Shown here one piece after another: positions 58,512-64,000 of a stretch of DNA of 64,000 nt. Location: positions 1,302,001-1,366,000 of the forward strand of contig NZ_CP011530.1 of the NCBI RefSeq assembly GCF_001605725.1, written 5' to 3'. Numbering within the stretch: position 1 is the first letter of the stretch; every line of letters starts with the position of its first letter. The stretch is from Mycobacteroides immunogenum (GTDB taxonomy: Bacteria; Actinomycetota; Actinomycetes; Mycobacteriales; Mycobacteriaceae). The notes below the pieces were generated by a model. It had not been told where the DNA came from. It searched no databases and saw only the letters and a list, made by a program, of their open reading frames with translations. The translations under genes and the position numbers were made by a program.

Positions 58512-58700
58512 ATGACTACTTCTGCACTGCGTCGGCCCAGCACCGGAAAGATGATCGGCGGGGTGTGTGCGGCGTTCGCGCAGCGCTTCGGGTGGGACGT
58601 GACGATCGTCCGGGTCCTTGCGGTCGCGTCGATTCTGCTGCCCGGCCCACAGGTATTGGCCTACCTGGCGTTGTGGGTGCTCATTCCGAGGGAGCAGTGA
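58512..58700 (+). CDS. PspC-domain membrane protein
   Basis: A 62-aa protein that is essentially one PspC domain: RRPSTGKMIGGVCAAFAQRFG then a hydrophobic helix ending LALWVLIPRE. PspC proteins signal or counter envelope stress. The ATG at 58512 fits the domain and the leaderless promoter. No other psp genes are adjacent. Confidence 0.88.
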   Translation: MTTSALRRPSTGKMIGGVCAAFAQRFGWDVTIVRVLAVASILLPGPQVLAYLALWVLIPREQ

Positions 58701-58772
58701 CGCCGGGAGTCGTACGTTAATTCTTCGTAACCAGCGGGTGTATGACACTCGGCATGGGGGCGAATCATGGGT

Positions 58773-58778
58773 TAGTCT
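58773..58778 (+). promoter_or_regulatory. candidate -10 box (TAGTCT) of the gene at 58785
   Basis: A TANNNT hexamer 6 nt before the ATG. Confidence 0.4.
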
Positions 58779-58784
58779 GCGGAC

Positions 58785-59150
58785 ATGCGTCGATACGATT
58801 ACCCCCTAGGGGTTACCGTGCTGACGCTTGTCGTGGGAGTGCTCTGCCTTGTGGGTGTTAATCCCGGAAGTGTTGTGGGCCAGCCAGGGCCGATCTCTGT
58901 GGTGCACGGTGTCGGCCCGGAAAATGCCGCTGCGGCACCGTCGGACGCGCCGCAGGTCGACGCCTTTGCGCAGGTGGTGCAGATCACCAAGATGTGCCGG
59001 GGGGTGCTCGCGGGGGCGATGCTGTTGGTGCTGGCGTTTGTGCTGCGCTACGTGCTGCTTACCGCGACGCGGGGATCGCCTGTGCTGCAACGGGTTTTTG
59101 GCCGTTCTGGTCGGGCGGTGTTGCTCGGGGGCTGTGTACATAGGTGCTGA
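58785..59150 (+). CDS. small membrane protein of unknown function
   Basis: A 121-aa protein with an N-terminal hydrophobic segment (about 8-27), an Ala/Pro-rich extracytoplasmic loop and a second helix (about 75-95), ending in a basic tail with GGCVHRC. Not recognised. Codon usage is acceptable and a leaderless promoter is present, so it is probably real. Confidence 0.55.
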   Translation: MRRYDYPLGVTVLTLVVGVLCLVGVNPGSVVGQPGPISVVHGVGPENAAAAPSDAPQVDAFAQVVQITKMCRGVLAGAMLLVLAFVLRYVLLTATRGSPVLQRVFGRSGRAVLLGGCVHRC

Positions 59151-59216
59151 TGTGGTCGGTGCGTCCCGACCCATGTCAGTCATGCCGCGATAACGCGGTT
59201 CTACACAGGAGCATCC

Positions 59217-59516
59217 ATGTTTTCTCGTTGTGCGATTTCCGCTCTCGTTGTTGCGGGGGCACTGCTGGCGGCGCCGCCGGCGCTTGCCGGACCGGAGGAC
59301 GGCGAGAGTGCCGCCGATGTCATCGCGGACTTAGAGGCCCGCGGGAACATCGTGGTCGTCAACCGCGTGGGCAGTGGTCCCATGGCCGACTGCACCGCGA
59401 CGGCTGTGCGCCCGGGCAGGTTCCTCAACCCGGGAACGGTGGTCAATACGCCCGGAGTGGCGTGGGGCGGCATTCTGCTGCAGCACCGCGTCGTCAACGT
59501 CGATATCACGTGCTGA
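59217..59516 (+). CDS. small exported protein, paralogue of the interrupted gene
   Basis: A 99-aa secreted protein. Signal peptide about 1-24 (FSRCAISALVVAGALLAAPPALA). The mature domain shares GN-V-VNRVG, a central DC, T-VR and a C-terminal C with the IS-interrupted gene, implying a disulfide-bonded fold. ATG preceded by AGGAG. Similar small exported proteins of unknown role are common in mycobacteria. Confidence 0.7.
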   Translation: MFSRCAISALVVAGALLAAPPALAGPEDGESAADVIADLEARGNIVVVNRVGSGPMADCTATAVRPGRFLNPGTVVNTPGVAWGGILLQHRVVNVDITC

Positions 59517-59853
59517 GGACGTCCAGCAGCACGATCGCGTGATTGTGCTCCGGGTCCTTGGCGGCGTAAAGCAGCGTGACGGTGCCGTGCTCGCGTTCGA
59601 GGTCATGGGCGGTGTCCACCGCGGGGTTGGCGGACAGTTCGGCGCGATACTCCTCGGCGTAGACGCCCCAGTCTTCAGCGGGCGCGTGATGCCAGCGGAC
59701 CCGCAGATCGGGGCTTGGTGCGATGTCCTTGAACCAGAGGTCGACCTGCGCGGCGGCCTTGCTGACGCCGCGCGGCCAGAGCCTGTCGACCAGGACGCGG
59801 TAGCCGTCTGAGGGGTCGGGAGTCTCGTAGATCCGCTTGGTGGAAAAGGTCAC
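59506..59853 (-). CDS. DUF488-family protein
   Basis: A 115-aa (from GTG 59853) or 128-aa (from ATG 59892) protein with TKRIYETPDPSDGYRVLVDRLWPRG, the DUF488 opening, and WGVYAEEYRAEL and HGTVTLLYAAKD later. Function is not established. It overlaps the exported-protein gene by 11 nt at its 3' end and is divergent from ychF. A long upstream extension antisense to ychF is rejected. Confidence 0.85.
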   Translation of the reverse strand: MTFSTKRIYETPDPSDGYRVLVDRLWPRGVSKAAAQVDLWFKDIAPSPDLRVRWHHAPAEDWGVYAEEYRAELSANPAVDTAHDLEREHGTVTLLYAAKDPEHNHAIVLLDVLST

Positions 59854-59880
59854 CTCGCCATTCTTATCCGCCGCGGTCCG

Positions 59881-59886
59881 TAGACT
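59881..59886 (+). promoter_or_regulatory. candidate -10 box (TAGACT) of ychF
   Basis: A TANNNT hexamer 9 nt before the GTG at 59896. Confidence 0.35.
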
Positions 59887-59895
59887 CTCCATCTC

Positions 59896-60969
59896 GTGAG
59901 CCTGAACTTGGGAATCGTTGGTCTGCCGAACGTCGGAAAGTCGACGCTGTTCAACGCGTTGACCCGCAATAACGTGTTGGCGGCCAACTACCCGTTTGCG
60001 ACCATCGAGCCGAACGAGGGCGTGGTGCCGTTGCCGGACCCGCGCCTGGACAAGCTGGCCGAGGTGTTCGGCTCGGCGCGGACACTGCCCGCGACGGTGA
60101 CGTTCGTGGATATCGCCGGAATCGTCAAGGGTGCCTCCGAGGGGGCTGGGCTGGGGAACAAGTTCCTGGCCAACATCCGCGAATGCGATGCCATCTGTCA
60201 GGTGGTGCGGGTGTTCGCTGATGACGACGTGGTGCACGTCGATGGGCGGGTAGACCCGGCGGCCGATATCGAGGTGATCGAGACCGAGCTGATTCTCGCC
60301 GACATGCAGACGCTGGAGAAGGCGGTGCCGCGGCTGGAGAAGGAAGCCAAGACCAAGAAGGAACGCCAGCCGCTTCTTGATGCCGCCAAGGCCGCGCAAG
60401 AGGTGCTCGATGGCGGCAAGACGCTGTTCTCGACGGGTAAGGACTGGTCGTCGGTGCGCGAGCTGAACCTGATGACCACCAAACCGTTCCTGTATGTGTT
60501 CAACGCCGACGAGTCGGTGCTGGGGGACGAGGCCCGGGTGGCGCAGCTGCGTGCGTTGGTGGCCCCCGCCGATGCGGTGTTCCTGGACGCGAAGATCGAG
60601 TCGGAGTTGCAGGAGCTGGACGAAGAGTCGGCTGCCGAGCTGCTGGAGTCGATCGGGCAGACCGAGCGCGGCCTGGATGCCTTGGCGCATGCCGGTTTTC
60701 ACACCCTCAAGCTGCAGACCTATCTGACCGCCGGGCCAAAAGAGGCGCGCGCGTGGACGATTCATCAGGGCGATACCGCGCCCAAGGCGGCCGGCGTCAT
60801 TCACACCGACTTCGAGAAGGGCTTCATCAAGGCCGAGGTGGTGTCCTACGAGGACCTCATCGAGGCTGGCTCGATGGCCGCGGCCAAGGCCGCCGGGAAG
60901 GTCCGGATGGAAGGTAAGGAATACGTCATGGTCGACGGGGACGTGGTGGAGTTCCGCTTCAATGTGTAG
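59896..60969 (+). CDS. ychF: redox-regulated ATPase / OBG-type GTPase YchF
   Basis: A 357-aa ribosome-associated P-loop NTPase that prefers ATP. GLPNVGKSTLFNALT (G1), DIAGIVKGASEGAGLGNKFL (G3) and a C-terminal TGS-like domain ending VVEFRFNV. It matches Rv1112. Its last 24 nt recur 827 bp downstream at the end of the HEPN-like gene. Confidence 0.95.
   Translation: MSLNLGIVGLPNVGKSTLFNALTRNNVLAANYPFATIEPNEGVVPLPDPRLDKLAEVFGSARTLPATVTFVDIAGIVKGASEGAGLGNKFLANIRECDAICQVVRVFADDDVVHVDGRVDPAADIEVIETELILADMQTLEKAVPRLEKEAKTKKERQPLLDAAKAAQEVLDGGKTLFSTGKDWSSVRELNLMTTKPFLYVFNADESVLGDEARVAQLRALVAPADAVFLDAKIESELQELDEESAAELLESIGQTERGLDALAHAGFHTLKLQTYLTAGPKEARAWTIHQGDTAPKAAGVIHTDFEKGFIKAEVVSYEDLIEAGSMAAAKAAGKVRMEGKEYVMVDGDVVEFRFNV
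60946..60969 (+). repeat. direct repeat at the ychF 3' end
   Basis: Matches 61773-61796 at 20 of 24 positions and ends in the same stop codon. Possible attachment-type duplication. Confidence 0.5.
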
Positions 60970-60974
60970 GTCCA

Positions 60975-61796
60975 ATGGCTAGCTTGGAGCCGGAAGAAAC
61001 CGCCGATCTTGCAGGTAGCAGCGTGGCCGCCGCCGGAGCAGTAGGGACACTGAGCGCGGAGATCGAGGTGTACCTGCTTGGCTGGGACGCGGTGTCGTTC
61101 AACGGAGGCGCCAAGAGTGCATTCGCTCGTGTCTATATGGCCGTGCATTCATTATGGTCGGCGCAAAGGTCCGCGCAAATGTGCTCGGAACGCGAGGCTG
61201 CACTAGTAGCAGAGGCTACGCCGAGACTAGACCCGGGACACAGGGCTGACGCGATCAACGCAGTTGTGTCGGCAGTGATGTTTCTTGAGGGGTTCGTCAA
61301 CGAGCTTTTCTCGGATGTTGCCGAAAAGCCACATGGGACACCGCGTACTCGTGGCCTGTCGGACACGGCGCGTGAGCAGATGCGCGAGTTGTGGAAAGGC
61401 GGCGCCGTTCCGAGTGATCGAATTTCCGTCATTCACAAGTACCAGCTCGCCTTACTATGCGGAGGCAAGCGGACTTTCGCTCCAGGGTGCGCCCCACTTC
61501 AGGACATAGCTATGTTGATTCAGTTGCGAAATTACCTAATTCATTACAACTCCGAGAGTCCGAACACAGTTGATCTTCAAAAAGTTTTCATTGGAGTGAT
61601 GCAGCGGGCTGGCGAGAATCAGCAACCCGTTGGTCCGCCCCTCTTTCCGAACAAGGTTCTCGGTGCTGGATGCGCGAACTGGGCTTGTGATGCGGCAGCA
61701 CGGTTCGTGGACGAATGGCAGGAGCGCCTCGGGCTCGATCATGACTATCGCAATGAGTTGGGGGCCTACCCGGTTGAGTTCGGGTTCAACGTGTAG
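60975..61796 (+). CDS. HEPN-like protein, candidate defence RNase
   Basis: A 273-aa helical protein. RNYLIH (about residues 181-186) is the R-x4-H motif of HEPN RNases. Its codon use and base composition are visibly more AT-rich than ychF. Its C-terminus PVEFGFNV repeats the ychF C-terminus VVEFRFNV, suggesting insertion at the ychF 3' end. It starts 5 nt after ychF without a Shine-Dalgarno sequence. HEPN families are common in toxin and antiphage systems; the function here is inferred. Confidence 0.6.
   Translation: MASLEPEETADLAGSSVAAAGAVGTLSAEIEVYLLGWDAVSFNGGAKSAFARVYMAVHSLWSAQRSAQMCSEREAALVAEATPRLDPGHRADAINAVVSAVMFLEGFVNELFSDVAEKPHGTPRTRGLSDTAREQMRELWKGGAVPSDRISVIHKYQLALLCGGKRTFAPGCAPLQDIAMLIQLRNYLIHYNSESPNTVDLQKVFIGVMQRAGENQQPVGPPLFPNKVLGAGCANWACDAAARFVDEWQERLGLDHDYRNELGAYPVEFGFNV
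61773..61796 (+). repeat. direct repeat at the HEPN-like gene 3' end
   Basis: Partner of 60946-60969. Differences fall mostly at synonymous or single bases, so both encode VEF-x-FNV-stop. Confidence 0.5.
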
Positions 61797-61958
61797 AAAT
61801 CGGACCTGACCGAGGTATTGAGATTCGGGCCTGGGCCGAACTACGTGTGCGGGAGTAACATCGACCGCCCGAACGAGCGGCAGGCAGGGCGCTTCGGGCC
61901 GAACGGCGGTGACGTATTCGTGCTCAGGCGAGACGCGACTCGAACGACCGATGTTTCG

Positions 61959-63668
61959 CTACGGCTGTCCACTGTTAGCGAGTCGGCGTTCGAGGCTCTG
62001 CGCGAGCGCATTGATACTGGTCGAGCGCGTCGGGTGAAGTGCAATGCCTGGATTCTGCGCGACCTCCATCGCGACCATTGTCTTTACCGAGGTCTTGGTG
62101 CAGTCGTTCCAAGCCTTGCCCTGAGAGGTGAACGTGCTTCCAACGCGATTCGACCATGTGGCCCGGCTGTGTTTGAACTCCTTGACGTTCAGATCCACTC
62201 CGAAGCTTCGAAGTATGGCAGGCGTGTAGCACGCCGGATCGAGAACATCCTCAAACTCAGAGTTCCTCATTCCGGGCACGGTGGCGAAGTTCTCCTCGGC
62301 TACCGATAACAGCCCGAGGCTGCGAGCTTTCTGAGCCGCTTGGCGACCTGCATCGTCGTTGTCTAGCAGGACATGTACCTGGGAAAGCACATTCGTGAGT
62401 GCATCCAGCCTTGCAGACAAGTTCGAGGCGCCTCCGAGCGATTCAACGGCGAGAGCACCTCCCGTCAGCGCGTTCGCGAGATCTACGGACATATGTGCTA
62501 GCAACGAGACAAGGGCCTTCGAATCACATCCGCCTTCGACGACCAGTACGAGATCCGCGTTACTCATGTTGTCCCCGACCCGGACACCCAGTGCATTTCG
62601 GATTTCTTCAAGGGAACTGGCCGGCGTTGCTCGGTTTGCTCGGACCAGTATGTTGTTGCTGAGGTTCCGCCGGTCGACGAGAGCACCGCTATGGGTTGTC
62701 AGAACAACCTGCTGACTGACGGCAATTTCCGAGAGTACGTCACGCAATTGATGAATCGCCCGGGGGTGGAGGTGCGCCTCTGGTTCCTCGATCGCAAGAA
62801 CCAACGCACCTCGCCTGACTTCCGCAGCCTTCCGGATCAGTGCAAGCGCGGCGAGGCTCTGAACACCATCGCCTTTGTGTTGCAACTCGGTAGACACCCC
62901 GTCGTCGACGGTGATCTGAACCTGCGACGACAGCGCTGAGATGATGCGATCAGTCCCGAGTGCGACCTCAACGCCCTTAACGTCAGGCAGGAATGCCTTC
63001 AACGTGGCGGCGAGGTCTGCGGACAGTCGTTCCGCGACGGGCTTCACCGCGTCCACCAGCGTCGCAAGCGCGGTGGAGAACCCATCGTCACCCTGCAGGC
63101 CAGAGAGTTCGAGTCCGACCATGTCTTCGACGACCCGTTTGGCCCGAGCCGCCGTCCGAACGGATTCCACGTGCTCGACACGAAGCGACCGGCCGACGAA
63201 CTCGGCGACAAGGCCAGTTTTCCTCGTCAAGGCCGCCGCACCTGGGCCTTGCTTTCGAACCGCGAACTCGACGGTCCGCGCGCCAATCGTCAACCGGATC
63301 GGCAACTCGGTCTTCAGCTTCGAGCCGACGCGGGCGTAGAACTGCGTTTGTTCCTCGGGATCTAAATCAAACCAGAGGTCGATGATCGAGTTGCCGTCGG
63401 GCGTTTTCTCCTGGAGATCCTTAGGGAAGTCATCGGACCAGTCGTAGAGACTGCGAGGCAGCGGGCGGGTCGCAGCTCGAGCCGCCCGGGCGTTGCCAGA
63501 AGGGAAGCCGTAGGTTCGTATTATCCGCATGCTGACAGCCAAGGCGCGGAGGACGTTCGACTTGCCCTCGTTGTTGGGGCCGATGAGAACAGTCAAGTCC
63601 CCAAGGTCCAGGCGCGGCGAACGTTTGATCGAACGGTACTTCTGAATGGCAATGCCCGAAATCTTCAT
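61959..63668 (-). CDS. OLD-family ATPase-TOPRIM nuclease
   Basis: A 569-aa protein. The N-terminal SMC/ABC ATPase has Walker A GPNNEGKSN (about 28-36), LAIEEPEAHLHP as Walker B and TTHSG as H-loop. The C-terminal TOPRIM domain has VVEGGCDSKAL and LLDNDDAGR, the acidic residues of OLD nucleases. Related proteins (OLD, GajA) cut DNA in antiphage defence. No UvrD-type partner is adjacent, so a class 1 OLD is more likely than Gabija. The ATG at 63668 follows AAGGGGG. The 61797-61958 gap holds no gene I can support. Confidence 0.88.
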   Translation of the reverse strand: MKISGIAIQKYRSIKRSPRLDLGDLTVLIGPNNEGKSNVLRALAVSMRIIRTYGFPSGNARAARAATRPLPRSLYDWSDDFPKDLQEKTPDGNSIIDLWFDLDPEEQTQFYARVGSKLKTELPIRLTIGARTVEFAVRKQGPGAAALTRKTGLVAEFVGRSLRVEHVESVRTAARAKRVVEDMVGLELSGLQGDDGFSTALATLVDAVKPVAERLSADLAATLKAFLPDVKGVEVALGTDRIISALSSQVQITVDDGVSTELQHKGDGVQSLAALALIRKAAEVRRGALVLAIEEPEAHLHPRAIHQLRDVLSEIAVSQQVVLTTHSGALVDRRNLSNNILVRANRATPASSLEEIRNALGVRVGDNMSNADLVLVVEGGCDSKALVSLLAHMSVDLANALTGGALAVESLGGASNLSARLDALTNVLSQVHVLLDNDDAGRQAAQKARSLGLLSVAEENFATVPGMRNSEFEDVLDPACYTPAILRSFGVDLNVKEFKHSRATWSNRVGSTFTSQGKAWNDCTKTSVKTMVAMEVAQNPGIALHPTRSTSINALAQSLERRLANSGQP

Positions 63669-63697
63669 ACGGCCCCCTTGCGTTGTCGCCGGGCACT

Positions 63698-63886
63698 CTA
63701 GCCGATTAGCCCTGTTCGTTTGCCGACTTGCCGCAATCGACGAGGTGAGGAAGTCCGAGGGCAACCTGACTGGGGGTATTCGAGAACCGCGTCGGCTCGG
63801 TAGACCCGATGTTCGGCCTCGAAGGCGTTTGTATTGGAGGCTGCCCAATGGTTTTCGAGCAGATCTCGCAGGTCCTTGTCGGTCAT
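63698..63886 (-). pseudogene. truncated NTF2/SnoaL-like gene remnant
   Basis: The first ~40 residues (MTDKDLRDLLENHWAASNTN, then FEAEHRVYRADAVLEYPQSG) are a typical SnoaL-like opening, preceded by AAGGAAGG. After YPQSG the sequence loses similarity and stops after 20 unrelated residues. A full gene would be about 120 codons. The break near 63755 is next to the OLD gene and probably marks one end of an inserted segment. The 63887-64000 end of the window holds only its upstream region. Confidence 0.65.
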
Positions 63887-64000
63887 GGTGGCCTTCCTTT
63901 CGACCAGATGGTTGCAGTCTCGAGGACTTGTCGGGGTGCGTACCTAGCATCTGGCTCATCGCACAGTCTGCCGATCATCGGCGGCACACTCAGGAGGTCT

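Noticed and set aside
59854..60975. Long N-terminal extension of the DUF488 reading frame antisense to ychF
   Set aside because: The extension is a shadow of ychF; only the last ~115-128 residues show the DUF488 pattern.
61818..62309. 163-aa plus-strand ORF overlapping the OLD gene 3' end
   Set aside because: Antisense to conserved TOPRIM-domain sequence, and no Shine-Dalgarno sequence or motif was seen.
61959..63668. Calling the OLD gene a Gabija (GajA) system
   Set aside because: No UvrD-like GajB helicase gene is adjacent in the window.

Overview
The window is a high-GC chromosomal segment from a mycobacterium. It fits the rapidly growing Mycobacteroides (abscessus/chelonae) clade best. 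Evidence: mycothiol conjugate amidase, short-chain Z-isoprenyl diphosphate synthase, DesA2, PhoH2, a CYP51/CYP123 locus and long stretches in the gene order I recall for M. tuberculosis Rv1077-Rv1086 and Rv1092c-Rv1112. Many genes start without a Shine-Dalgarno sequence, 6-8 nt after a TANNNT -10 box, as in mycobacterial leaderless transcripts. The species call is inference; no rRNA marker is present and I saw no tRNA or CRISPR array.

Layout. 1-8.1 kb: an HSL-type esterase, the transsulfuration genes cbs and metB flanking an RDD membrane protein, a GOLPH3-like protein, ilvA, an AbiEi/DUF559-type gene bracketed by two nearly identical 67-bp hairpin repeats, then greA. 8.4-14.6 kb: DUF4307 protein, mca, a small membrane protein, a YyaL-type thioredoxin-domain protein, a ketosteroid-isomerase-like protein, an unknown gene, hemolysin III, and Z-isoprenyl synthase. 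14.6-26.4 kb: a divergent sterol/lipid oxidation locus. Leftward is an eight-gene operon (tetR-cyp123-SDR-cyp51-ferredoxin-NTF2-like-third P450-SDR). Rightward is aldehyde dehydrogenase-SDR-hydroxyacid dehydrogenase-carboxymuconolactone decarboxylase-unknown. Two matching TGGACA-N2-TGTCCA sites lie in the divergent promoter region. 27-30.7 kb: a four-gene osmoprotectant ABC transporter.

30.7-36.8 kb: membrane proteins, an MpaB-type oxygenase, a ChoD-like GMC oxidoreductase, a SnoaL-like protein and coaA. 36.8-54.1 kb: a metallopeptidase-like protein, a long-form glyA with a perfect terminator, desA2, a phoAT-type small ORF with phoH2, polysaccharide deacetylase, a penicillin-acylase-family hydrolase, fumC, glpX, a D-threonine-aldolase-like enzyme, xseB-xseA, a lipid-droplet-type protein, ispH and a DUF6542 protein.

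54.1-64 kb is the accessory part. It holds cstA with its YbdD partner and a complete ISL3-family insertion sequence with perfect ends and an 8-bp target duplication. That element interrupts codons 2-4 of a leaderless gene for a small exported protein. Next come a PspC gene sharing a precisely placed 27-bp upstream motif with the interrupted gene, a paralogous exported protein, a DUF488 protein and ychF. After ychF lies a probable defence island: a HEPN-like protein whose 3' end repeats the 3' end of ychF, and a convergent OLD-family ATPase-TOPRIM nuclease next to a truncated NTF2-like gene remnant.
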